A DNA stretch of 64,000 nt from Nansenia antarctica (Eukaryota > Chordata > Actinopteri > Argentiniformes > Microstomatidae): assembly GCA_963989245.1 (NCBI GenBank), contig OZ022339.1, positions 31,132,765-31,196,764 on the forward strand. Direction: 5' to 3'. The notes below the pieces were generated by a model that saw only the letters and a list, made by a program, of their open reading frames with translations, was not told the DNA's origin and did no database searches. This document shows positions 10,050 through 20,870 of the stretch, one piece after another; the first letter of the stretch is position 1, and every line of letters starts with the position of its first letter. The position numbers and the translations under genes are program-made.

Positions 10050-13000
10050 GCACTATCTTTCCGGAAGGCAACCTTGTGGCTGGAGTACCATAGATACCAG
10101 TCATACATTACCTTGGTGTCCCATGATAGGTTGGAGCCCTATCTATCTATGACTGATACATTTCAGTTAAAGACATTTCGACGTGTTCACTCTTCAGTCA
10201 CCAGGGATGCCGTCCTATTGGCTCTAGCTCGCCTGAGGGGGTTCCGTGCGTTAAGGAAGTGAAGGTCTAGCTTTTGTAGTCGCTGTCCTGTCACCAAAAT
10301 GGCCGCCATCACTGCCAGCTTCCTCTTCAAGGAAGACTCAGTGATGTTGTCACTCTCTAACCAGTTAGGAATAAACTCTCTCATTCAGCATGTGAACGAC
10401 CCCTAAGCCCTCTCTGCTTGCTTGCCACCTCTCCGCTGATGCATGTGTGAGCCGCATGTGGCCCTGGCCTTGCTGACTAGCTCAGACGAGAGCTTTTTCT
10501 GTTTTGTTTTTTCACCACAGGCCCGTGAGAAGTGCCAAAATATGACCTGCTTTCACAAGTCTGCTGTAACTTTCCCACCTCCAGAGCCACAAATAGCTTT
10601 TCCCCCTTGTGTGCCAGAACCAAAAGCGTTCTTTTCACTGCGTGCGTGCGTGTGAGTGTGTGTGTTACATTCCTTTGTGCTGTCATGTGGAGCGGGTGAG
10701 TGTGGAGCACTAAGGGCTGTAACTGTTGTAAAGCCCCTGTCACAAACCCTGAGAGACCCCAGAGAGACACCTGCCAGACATACAAGGGAACAGATACCTG
10801 ACTGTGTGTGCGTGTGTGTGTGGTGCAGGTAGTGTACGAGGCAATAGATGGAGCAAAGTGGGGTCCCACTGGGGTGTCAGTCTCAAAAGTCCCTGTTGTC
10901 GGCCCAGTATGGAAGTATCGTTTTATTTGAATTGTACATTATATGTGTTTGCACATGTGGAAACTGAAGGAGGAGCTCTGCATTGCACTTACCAAACTAT
11001 TTGATACATTGTGTGGTTTGTATGTATATACAGTAGGTCTCAATTTAGGTTAATGGCATTTAGACGATGCAATAAGACTTTTCGTGGATTACTGTTTTTT
11101 GGTTTCAGTTAGCCTCCTTAAAAGCCAAGGCGTCTCATATAGCAGTGATGGAATCACACGTGGCATGTCTGTCTGTCTGTCTGTTCACATTGTTGTTAGC
11201 TGTTTATACCGTCTTTGATGAAAGACCACTGACTTTAATACCTTTCTGTCCAATGTTGTTCTCATCCAACTCTGCATCTTGTGTCTTAGGAGCTGTGTCC
11301 AATGTTGTGCATGCTGATTCACTTGTACTAGGATACGTTTGCAGACAGAATCAAATGGATTGTTCTCCAGTGAAAAAAAAGAAAGAAAAGAAATCCCTAA
11401 TTATTGTTTTCCGTAGTCTGGGACTAGACTTTGGCTGTGTGTGAGTCTTGCTCTGAGCCAACCTAGCTTGTCTGTCCCAGAGGACAGCCGCCTTGCAGTT
11501 GGAGTACAGGTGTATGTTTTTATTTTTTTCGTGCCTCCATTTTCACACTAATTGCCAATTGAGGGGTGCGTTCACAACACCCTGACCCTCTTAAAGTTAC
11601 CTTGTTGTTAAGCAACGATAAGATCAAGGACAGCTCCCTTTAACATCTCAACTGTTTAGTCTTGTTCGAGCAATAACAGACTATTGTCGGTGTACAGAGA
11701 ACAGGAGCTTGTTAGTACAAGTATGTGTACTGCTTCTCTTTTCAAAAATACTGTTTTTTGGAAACTTTAATGGGTGAGTCTTTGTATCGGTAGTTAAATT
11801 GGCTTCGTTTTCAATTCATCAGAGAGAAAAGAAGTTGTGTTGTTTGATTGTTATAACTGCTACTGCTTTTTACCCCTCCTAGAATTTTGCACTTTCCCCA
11901 TCATAGATCCTTAGTCATCGTGATGTTTTTCCTTATTAAAGATACCGATTTTTGTTTGTTTGTTGAGTTGTCATGTGATGAAGGCTAATGGAGTTTTTTT
12001 TACAACTGGTGAGGCATTTCAGCTTGCATGATTTTACAGCTCACATTGCATTAATACATAATATTTACAGTAGTCATGAATTATGTTTCTGTCCTTTTTC
12101 TCAATGATTGTGGTCCTATGAATAGATTCAACACTAACATTTTATTGCCCCCCAAAAAGCAAAACTTGTGAAAAAAGTGAACAATCCACTCTTATGTAAT
12201 GTGACTTCTGACTTACTGTATATATCTTTGGGGATGTGATATGTCTAGACACATTATGAGTGCATTTCATAAGTGGGGGGAAAAAACAGTTGCTCAAAAG
12301 AAATTAGCCACTGTTTATTAGACATCCCTTTCCTTCTTCTGTCTTCATTGTGGTACCGTTTTCTGTTGATGTTACATGACGGCTGCTTTTGGGCAAATCC
12401 TTAACAGGTTGGGAGGACGAGCCCGAACGCAAGATCAGACAGAGCAAAGTTCACGCAGGCGTGATTGCTGTCTTTTGCTGCCATCAATTTCAGCATTTGT
12501 GTTGGCATGTAGAAATGTTAACCTTGTAAGTATATTGAGTAACACCTTTCATTTCATGGGTGTGTATACTAACTTATTATGTTCGGCTTTGCGGAAATAA
12601 CCATTGGCCAATACGTGGAATCTGAAAACGTGAAACTGCAAAATGAAGGGATGTATAAATGTGTGAAGTTCATAACTTATTGTATCATGGCCTAACCATT
12701 TCTTGTTTTGCCACCACTCTCACCAAAGTGCTTGTTTTACTAAAGAATGCTGAGGGGACACTAATATCAAGTCTAGGATGGACTGTTTGTAAGGTCACTA
12801 CTGTTTTGTGTCTGGAAAAAAAATCCTTTCATACTGATGTCAATGTTAGCCAAATTACCACTCTGCTTCTTTTACATTACCCATGAGTGTGTCTGATGTA
12901 TGTCTGAAGTAAAGTGATAACCTTGAATTTTACATGCTGTGGATTATCACTGGAACTACAAGATAACCCTAGATGTAGACGCAGTATTTTTTTTTCCGCA

Positions 13001-13079
13001 TTCTATCATGCTTTGATTGAACATACATACATTTTAGCCAGTTTATTTATGTGTGGTGCTGTTGTACCCAGTTAAAATT

Positions 13080-13085
13080 AATAAA
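13080..13085 (+). terminator. klhl28: Candidate distal polyadenylation signal for klhl28
   Basis: AATAAA in TTAATAAATGCC, followed within about 30 bases by a T-rich stretch (CCTTTTTTGTGTTTATG) of the kind found downstream of cleavage sites. Confidence 0.4.
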
Positions 13086-14667
13086 TGCCTGCCTTAAAAG
13101 GTACCATTTTCCTTTTTTGTGTTTATGTTTTGTCATTCAGATCAATGCAAAAGTGTAACAAACAGAAACACATGTCCAAAATATAAAAATATTTGTATTG
13201 ATCTTTTAAAAAGATTATTAACAATAACTGCATAGAAAAATAACTGACAATCAAACACCATTCAACACATGAACACAAGGACTGTGGCTCTATCCAGACA
13301 ATGTCTCAATGTAATTTTGAGAAGATCATAAGGTACATTATATTAAATTGGCAGAGGCACAATGTGATATTGATCATTTACTGAAGTTTGAAGTCTGATA
13401 TGCTATGATAGATGAGTTTAAAACTCAATACAAAACCACAGCAGCCTTATATTTACTCAAAGCTAAAAGTAAAACATACTGTTTCGACTGTGTTGTAGTA
13501 ATATGCCAAATCGCTAGTAATTCTGGATCAATTCATGGGCATTGTGTTGACTAATTTCTATGGAAGACAAAAGGAAGCACTTCTGTAACATCACTGTGCT
13601 GGGGTAACTGTAATTACTCTTCAGACTTCTGATACACTATATCCAACGTGAGCATTTAATTCTACATTAGAGTTTTGGCTGAAATGTACACCTCCACCAA
13701 CTTCAACAAGTTAATAAAATCAGGAAATCAACACTAGGTGAAACATGGTTTGATTTCCACCAGATGCAAAGCAGTATGTATTTCAACTGTCTCTTTACTT
13801 TTCAAACCACAGTAGAAATAGTACATCAAAAAGCACCTGTTTGATCTGACTCAGGGCTGGTATGCACAAATGGTTTGAAAAAGAAAACGGACATGGATAT
13901 AAACTTGTATGCTGAGTTCAACTCTTGTATTGAGACTAAGGCTCAGCTAAGGATTCAGGCTACAGGAATTCTCTAAAAGGCAAATCAGTCATCCTGATTC
14001 CCAGTCATTTGCACATTTGCAATGCTGCTTTTGAACGGATGCTTAGGGTTAGTGATCCAATTAAAATGTGTCAAGATGCAAAACCTGTATGATTCAATCA
14101 ACACAAACATGTCCCCTTTTAGACTATAAAGTTATGACGTTTATTATGTAATACTATAGTATTATTTATGCATACCAGCCCAAAACTATTATAGTCCATA
14201 TATATATAAATATATATATATATATATTCTTGGATTCCAAGCATGCCCAAATGGGAAAAGCAGTATTCATTTTGCACGGTGCGTTTTTCACACGCAGCAA
14301 TCAGGCAAAACAGAGCACATCACATCATTCAAAAACACAAAGTAATCTTAGAGTATAAACAGAACAAGGAGGTTGTTGACATGAGAACCTTGACTGAGAA
14401 AAAACTATTGTACATGTGGCGCAAGCATGTTCAGGACAAAAACAAAACGGTATTTTGTATGATCAGGTGGTAAAACTATCTGACATTGAACTAAGGAAAT
14501 GAGTGGAATTGCTTCTCATTACTGTGGTTTAAAGGGCAGTGGAACAGAAACACAGGATGGTTATACGGCGCAGATGTGCAATTTTCCATCAAGATCACTC
14601 ATGGGTACTGCCGTCTGTCTCCTAGTCTCTGTGCTGTTTGTCCCCTTTGTGACATCGGTTGTGCGCC
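13086..14667. other. Convergent intergenic region and putative C14orf28-homologue 3' UTR
   Basis: The AT-rich stretch between the klhl28 3' end and the stop codon of the minus-strand gene has no ORF of interest. TTTATT at 14140-14145 reads as AATAAA on the minus strand and may end the C14orf28-homologue transcript. A short (TA)n tract lies at about 14200-14227. Confidence 0.45.
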
Positions 14668-17600
14668 TCATTTGTCTGAGGCACGTATGTAGACCAGTGA
14701 GGAGAGCAGCAGGAGCTCCGGGGGCTTGTTCAACAGGATCAGGTTGTCGCTCCGCAATCCGTCGTAGTGCATCCAGTAGCCGTCTATCTGGAAGGCCGCG
14801 GAGTAGTGATGCTCCTCCTTGTTGAAGAGTGTGGCGCCCTCTAGTGAATACCTGAGGTAACGCACAGGGATGAACTGGATTCATTGAAATGTTTTGGCCT
14901 TTTGTCCAAAGCAATTAACAACAAATACATTTAAGTAAGTGAATCATCTATCCATCAGTCATTGCAAGGAAAAGTAATCTATGCTAGGGCCGGGAGCCAT
15001 TGGCAGTCATAATGCTAGAAGAAGCAAGAATTATTAATGTTATTATTATTTATTTACACTAGAGAAACTGTAGAGGGGGGTAGAGGGGATGAAGAGGTCT
15101 TAGGGGGGACATTCGTCACGGGTTCATCATAACATTCTCAGCAATGCAAAGTACTGTACTGGGAAAGCTCTGAAATAGAAATACAAGTAGTGTAACAAGA
15201 AAATATCTGGATATAGACTCCAAGTATAGATCTTGTGAGTCACATCCTGTTCAAACAGGACAACAGTTCCTTCAACGTTGCTAAAGGCTTATTTTGATAA
15301 GTCTCACAAGATTATAATAAGCCTGGATTTTCATTTAGCGACGTTGATGTAATACCCCCCAGTTCTCCAGTGTGTCTCACCTGTGCTGGGACAGGGCCAG
15401 GTGGTAGGGCACGTAGGACAACTCCTCAGACTTCCACAGCTGCATGTTGAGGATGACAAACGGGGGTGGGCCATGGCAGAAGACCCTCTGTGAGAACTCC
15501 CTCAGCCCGTTGCAACTGTGCCACACAGAGGACAGGAGTCACCACCATGACAGAGGACAGGAGTCATCACCATGACAGAGGACAGGAGTCATCACCATGA
15601 CAGAGGACAGGAGAGATGGGAGGACATTTACACTATATCACTATTTATAATAGACTATAGTCTTTGCACTATATCACTATTTGCACTTCTGGTTAGACGC
15701 TAAACTGCATTTCGTTGTCTGGTACTCGTACTCAGTTGTATTAATAATATAGCAATGACAATAAAGTTGAATCTAATCGATCTAATCTAATCTAATACAA
15801 TGTCTACATGTTGTAATGCTATGCAAAATACAGTACTGTATGTATGCATGTACGCTCTTCCAGGTAAAGAATGAACTCTCTCTCTAAAAGGAGGCGGTGT
15901 AATGATATGCAAATACATTACAGTAGACGTACATTTGTGTGTATGTTCTGTACGCATGTATGCACTTCCGGGGCTGGGGGGGACGGGGGGTCGGGACAGT
16001 CTAATAAAGCATGGGATGACTTGATGTCCCACCGTTTCCTAACAACACATATCTCACCCCAGCTCTTTGCAGATAAGGATCTTGGGACAGAAGTACTCAT
16101 CCACAGCTGACTGAATGGGATCTCTGTCAGGCAGCTCATGAGGAGGGCTAAAAAGAGAGAAAAGAGTCAGAGGCCAAAAAAACAAAACAAACCGTGTCTG
16201 TCTGCGGCCCAGCCATGCGTCTACACCACAGCACTGGACAACAGCACTAAGGAGAGCTATGGGAGACATTTCGTGCAACTCGTCCTCCGGCTGGCTCGAG
16301 CGGGGTGTTCAGAGTCAGGCTGCAGGATGTTAAATCCTACTATATATAAAGTTTCAGATGTCTATTAGGTCTATCTTATCTTTTTTTTTTAAATTTTTTA
16401 TTATTATTATATTATATTATTCAATTCACTTTATTTTGTTGTTGTTGTTGTCGGAGCTGCTGTAACACCTGAATTTCCCCTCAGGGATCAATAATGTACC
16501 TATCTATTTTATTTACATATCTATCTATCTATCAACATGCATTCATTCACACCAGCCTAAACAATCAACCAGACTGTTCTGAAGGTGAAAGGGCCGGCAA
16601 CAAAGACTGTTTAACCAGTGGCTGGGAGTCAGATAATCCACTGTCTAAACAGAGCACGTTGTGGGGAACCATGCCTGTATAAGGCTGTGGCAGACACCCG
16701 TGGGAGGTGGAGTCTCGGGCCGGAGATGGTAAAACACCGCTAGGCTCTCATCACTTACGACTCACAGCAACAGACAGACAGACAGCCGGGCCTTATTTTA
16801 GTCAAGTATCAAGGGGTAGAAATAAACACCACTTGAAGACAGGAGGGGAAAGCCAGCTGATCTACATCGTTAGTAAAGAGTACGGTTAGCGACAGGGCCC
16901 TCCCTTTTGGACACGGTCCACGATTGTCTAGCTCCACACAGAGCTCCTTTAGGACCAGAGGCTGACGTCTAGCTCTAGCTTTGTTCGCATTCAGTCACCA
17001 TCAGTTTTCATTAACTGTTAATAGCCAATAGTTAGCGTGCTAATTGTTAGTGAACCATAGAACTAGATTCTTGTACAGGATATCCTCACTTGTCAGTAAA
17101 AACACACTGAGGACCCTATCAGGAGCTCTCATTCAATGTCACTTCGACTATGCCGTAACATCATGGTACTATAGAACCACAAAGGCCCATAAAACAAGAC
17201 TCCAGACAGCCCAAAATAAACTGGTTAGGCTTCTGCTAGGCCTCAACCCTAGAACACATCTAACCGCTGCTAATTTTTTGAGCCTTGATTGGCTACGAGT
17301 AGTTGACAGAGTGCAGCAGCTTGCACTGGGCCTGGTCTTCAAGATACGCTACACCACAAAGACACCCAAGTACCTGTCAACATACTTCCAAAAAGTGAAC
17401 AACGTCCACACATACAACACCAGAGGAAGCTCCACGAACCACGTTCAACCGCGTTGCACCACAAACAAGGGGTTAAACTCGTTTGCAAACTATGCAGTAA
17501 AAATGTGGAACGCCCTTCCTATAATCTTAAAGGAGTGCAAAACACTGCCCACCTTCAAAACAACTGACTCTCAAAAAACATTTACAGGAGGCTGCAATCC

Positions 17601-19566
17601 GTAACTGGACCCTCTAAATCAAAAATCAGATTAAAAGACCCGAACTACCCACTGTACATACTTTGTGTTTTGTCCCCCGCCCCCACCGGTGGTGTATGTC
17701 CCCACCTGTCCTACCCGCTGTACATACCTTATGTTTTGTTGTATTGTTCTTCCCATGATGGATGTATGTTTATCTTGTAGATAGTAATAGTTATTTGTCT
17801 GTATTATCTTGTAGATAGTACTAGTTTTTTTGTCTGTCTTACATGTAACGATGAATTGAGAATCAAGGACCCCAATTGAAATAAGCCAGTGGCTTTCTTG
17901 GGTTTTTATCCTGTTAGTTGACCTTGTATGTAATATGTACTTTCATGTACCTACTTCTGCAAATCTTCCAATAAAGTTTTCAATCAATCAATCAATCAAA
18001 AGTGTTTTTGAACTGAGGATATTGCATATCCATATTGCATACGATTTAAATGGTAAATGGTAAATGGACTGCACTTATATAGCGCCTTTTTTGCTGCATC
18101 CCCCATTCACACACACATTGACACACCAATGGCGGCAAGCTGCCATGCAAGGCGCTGGCCCGCTCACTGGGAGCAATATGGGGTTCAGTGTCTTGCCCAA
18201 GGACACTTCGACATGTGGCCAGCTGGGGCTCGAACCGCCGATCTGCCAACCTTGTGATCATTAGACGGCGGCTCTACCTCCTGCGCCACAGCCGCCCCGA
18301 TTTAACAACGCCTTGTATCTCAAAAAAGCAATAAGTGGCACATTTGGTAGTAGTCTTGTCCCTCCCTATTCACCACAGGCCCTAGCTCACTCCAATGCCT
18401 AATCGGAGAGTTCAGGAGTTGGTATGCAGCCTCTGCCTCTCTTACTTGATGTTGATGGTCCTCTGTATGAGCACCTGGTAACGTGAAGGACAGCTCCAGT
18501 TGGTGCACAAGCTCTCCTGCATGGTGGACATCAGGTTCTCCAAGTTCTTGGTGAAGTTCTCATGCTCATTGCCAAACAAGTCAATCTCTAGAGCCGCGTG
18601 ATGGATCAGAGAGCGGTACTGTCTCTTCGACATCCGATCCCAGATCCACAGCATCTTGACAGTGGCGTACTCATAGGAGTCCATCAGGTAGAGGAAATGC
18701 TCCACAAACTGCTTGCCCAGGAACACGCCCACCTCCCTGGGGAACCCATGGTTGTCTCTCAGGATGACATAGAGGATCATGAGGAACCCATCGATGGTGC
18801 AGGTGTTTTTTAAGTTGATCTTTACATATAGTGGGGTGCATGAGATGGCCTTCCGACCTGCCCTGATGGGGTAGACACCCCCCCACGGAAGCACAGGCCT
18901 CCAAAAGGAACGATCCTCTTCGTCACCGTTGTTGATGGACGCACGGATCTCCTCAAACAATGTCTTGGACCTACGGGGATAGAAAACAATAAAGATCATC
19001 GGAAATAGTGAACATGCATATTGTCTACAAGCAAGGTAGACACACAACCCATACTAATCGCATGTGTAGCTTTATTAGCAGGCACTCTACCGATGTGCAT
19101 CATAAACCATTATCAGCAGCAACCATTGTAAAGATATTGAAGATGAGCAAATAAATGGTGCGGTTACTTGCAGCTGCAATGGTGCGGTTGCACAAGCAAT
19201 GGTTGCGCCCACCAGCTATAATAGTGTATACAAGTTATAGTGCTATGTTTGCAAAGTAGCAGCTAAACCTTCACTACCCCCGTGTTTGGATGTGGCTCTA
19301 TGAATCAGGCTGCATGCCATCGCTAACTATTTAATGTCGCAATAAGATCAGATTAGTCATGATTTGATGCAACAACTGGCTAACCTTGCCAGCTAACCTA
19401 ATATAGCATAGCAACAACATCAAGCTAGCTAGAAAAGCAAGCAAAGCTATATAGCAATGAATGTAGCAGGCTAGCTGTAATACCTGTCGATCTGTAGACT
19501 CTCTTCACTGTTGGAAATGAGGCTTTTGAGGTCTTCGTCGTTCAGAATGAGGAATTTACTCTCCAT
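14668..19566 (-). CDS. c14orf28: C14orf28 (DRIP1-type) homologue, 5 coding exons
   Basis: Minus-strand exons are 19566-19484, 18970-18446, 16147-16058, 15515-15381 and 14851-14668. They total 1017 nt (338 aa plus stop), and all junctions have AG/GT and keep frame. Exon 1 starts MESKFLILNDEDLKSLIS. Exon 2 contains EDRSFWRPVLPWGGVYPI, CTIDGFLMILYVIL, LYLMDSYEYATVKMLWIWD and DLFGNEHENFTKNLENLMS. The last exons contain GLREFSQRVFCHGPPP and EGATLFNKEEHHYSAAFQ, ending SSLVYIRASDK. This matches my memory of human C14orf28 (310 aa), which begins at the MKTLFEEI position; the fish protein has about 28 extra N-terminal residues from exon 1. The gene is poorly characterised and I recognise no catalytic motif. 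Its convergent position beside klhl28 matches the human order as I recall it. Confidence 0.92.
14885..15110 (-). repeat. Interspersed repeat in C14orf28-homologue intron 4, shared with mthfd1 intron 8
   Basis: Blocks such as GTGAATCATCTATCCA, AAAAGTAATCTATGCT and GCCATTGGCAGTC, followed by a GAGAAACTGTA block, match 35164-35400 in the same orientation. Related sequence lies reversed at 8085-8176 and 49790-49960. No coding potential. Confidence 0.6.
15525..15615. repeat. 25-bp tandem repeat, about 3.5 copies, next to a splice acceptor
   Basis: The unit reads CAGAGGACAGGAGTCATCAC plus CATGA. It begins about ten bases upstream (in transcript direction) of the acceptor of the C14orf28-homologue exon 4 at 15515. 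On the transcribed strand the unit is pyrimidine-rich (CCTGTCCTCTG), so it supplies the polypyrimidine tract. Confidence 0.8.
15630..15800 (+). mobile_element. LINE 3'-end fragment with (AATCT)n tail
   Basis: TATTTGCACTTCTGGTTAGA, GCATTTC(G/A)TTGTCTGGTACT and GACAATAAAGTTGAATCTAA are shared with 34765-34860 in mthfd1 intron 7. Both end in AATCT repeats, as expected for target-primed reverse transcription from a LINE 3' tail. Confidence 0.65.
16285..16545 (+). mobile_element. LINE-like repeat, interruption-free copy
   Basis: GGATGTTAAATCCTACTATA, TTTCAGATGTCTATTA and the later block TTTATTTTGTTGTTGTTGTT, followed by CAGGGATCAATAA and a (TATC)n tail, correspond to 52015-52041 plus 53343-53400 and 53720-53830. 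In the second location a hAT element has inserted; here the site is empty. Confidence 0.65.
17052..17999 (+). mobile_element. 5'-truncated non-LTR retrotransposon (CR1/L2/Rex1 group), copy 1
   Basis: It starts at GTGAACCATAGAACTAG and matches 21627-22557 almost base for base. It encodes the post-RT part (ISSLVSKNTLRTLSGAL, HFDYAVTSWYYRTTKAHK, ANYAVKMWNALPI) and ends with a (CAAT)n tail. It differs from copy 2 by a 9-bp insertion (about 17470) and a 4-bp insertion near 17563 that breaks the reading frame. It lies in C14orf28-homologue intron 2, antisense to the host gene. Confidence 0.88.
18050..18297 (-). mobile_element. tRNA-derived SINE (GGCTGTGGCGCAGG family) with target duplication
   Basis: The 8-bp direct repeat CGATTTAA is at 18042-18049 and 18298-18305. 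On the minus strand the tRNA-like head is GGCTGTGGCGCAGGAGGTAG with a B-box-like GGTTCGAGCCCC; the tail has AGCGCC and TATATAAGTGCAGTCCATTT. Copies recur at 40876-41162 and 55027-55267, both plus. Confidence 0.85.
18971..19483 (-). other. C14orf28-homologue intron 1, no feature recognised
   Basis: Bounded by the donor GTATTACAGC (complement of 19474-19483) and the acceptor ending at 18971. No repeat family, RNA gene or coding block is recognised. Confidence 0.55.
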
Positions 19567-19679
19567 CGTTCTCTATATTTCTTCATGTCTTAAATCAGGC
19601 CAACAACAGCCTAAAATGTGCACTAAAGTATTTTTCTGCAACCCCCCCTTACTCTAGAAATCTTGTAGGCAAAACATCC

Positions 19680-19860
19680 TCTAGTACACGTCAGGTAACG
19701 CCCATTACCCCATATTGGTACGTCAGGTAACGCCCACTACCCCATGTGGTGACGTCAGGCAACGCGGGTAACGCCCATTACCCCATGGTTACGTCAGGTA
19801 ACGCCTATTACCCCATGTGGTTACGTCAGGTAACGCCTATTACCCCATGTGGTTACGCCC
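19680..19860 (-). promoter_or_regulatory. Tandem repeat with CRE-like motifs upstream of the C14orf28 homologue
   Basis: About five imperfect units of 30-35 bp, each with ACGTCAGGTAACGCC and ATTACCCCAT. One unit holds a full palindromic CRE, TGACGTCA (19750-19757); the others carry the half-site ACGTCA (near 19688, 19720, 19790 and 19823). The block is about 115-295 bp upstream of the start codon, where a core promoter would be expected. CREB/ATF binding is an inference from motif and position. Confidence 0.6.
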
Positions 19861-19994
19861 AGAATCATTGATATCAGCAAAGAGAGTATTATATATACTA
19901 CTATATATACTATAAATATAATATAATATTATTAAGTGTGCTTGCAGTAGTAAACAGCACTTATTGTTATTCTACATATATATTTATTATTAAG

Positions 19995-19997
<3 letters not shown>

Positions 19998-20088
<91 letters not shown>
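19998..20088. repeat. (ACT)n microsatellite
   Basis: About 30 uninterrupted ACT trinucleotides, flanked on both sides by related AT-rich sequence containing CACTTATTGTTATT (19957-19970 and 20097-20110). Confidence 0.97.
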
Positions 20089-20870
20089 GCAAGCAACACT
20101 TATTGTTATTGTACATATATTATTAATACAACTGGTTTAGAGTCTATCTCTATACTGTCCGATGTCATTTCCTGTCATTCCAGTCTAGGCTCTTTAGTGT
20201 GTGCCTTTGCTGTCCCTCCCTTACCTCCTTACCACCAACCCTTTGATCCAAAATCACATAGAAAACGGTTAACAATTGGAGAAAATCAAACGATCATTGT
20301 ATGCTTTTTGACAGTACAATACTGCCACCTAGTGACTTAATTTGGTACCCGCCTCCTCAGAGTAGGCAGGCCAAACCTGTGTTTATAATAATGCTTTTTA
20401 TTAATTTTGATTTTGCTCTACGCTTCCTGCTTTCTTCCCGATCTCCAGCTCTGTTGCCCATTGACAATGCAACGGTTTTTATTGATATTCAACTGTTCAT
20501 TTTGACAATATAGATCGAAATATGTAGACACAGTACAATTAACACGTTCAGTGAACGCTTAGGGGCGCGGTAGGAGGTGTGAATGTCGAACTTATATGAT
20601 TGGTCAAAATGTATATATATATATATATATATATTATTTTTTTCATTTCAACCTATTTTAATCAAAATGCTTTGAATCACAGAGCCAGCATGATAGAAAA
20701 ATAGTATGTACATTCACATCATCAAATAAATGTTAGTGTTGAAGGCATACATTATTTCCATGACTGTTCTCTGATCTTCGGACCATATCGTGTCAAAAAA
20801 CTCTGCTGTCGCATTGTCTTCCAGACTAAAATAATATAACTCTACAGACATCCAAATATTTTACTCTTAA
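20089..20870. other. Intergenic region upstream of the C14orf28 homologue
   Basis: No gene is seen. It includes a (TA)n tract at about 20611-20634 and ends where LINE-like coding sequence begins. Confidence 0.5.

Larger units (their letters stand above)
8581..13085 (+). other. klhl28: Putative klhl28 3' UTR
   Basis: No ORF with protein-like composition is present after the stop at 8578-8580. Candidate polyadenylation signals AATAAA are at 10044-10049 and 13080-13085, allowing short and long transcripts. Within it, 8780-8945 is a GGCT/GGTT tetranucleotide tract, 8997-9023 a GGAC tract and 9296-9310 a short GT tract. The rest looks unique. The UTR limits are inferred; transcripts would be needed to fix them. 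Confidence 0.55.
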
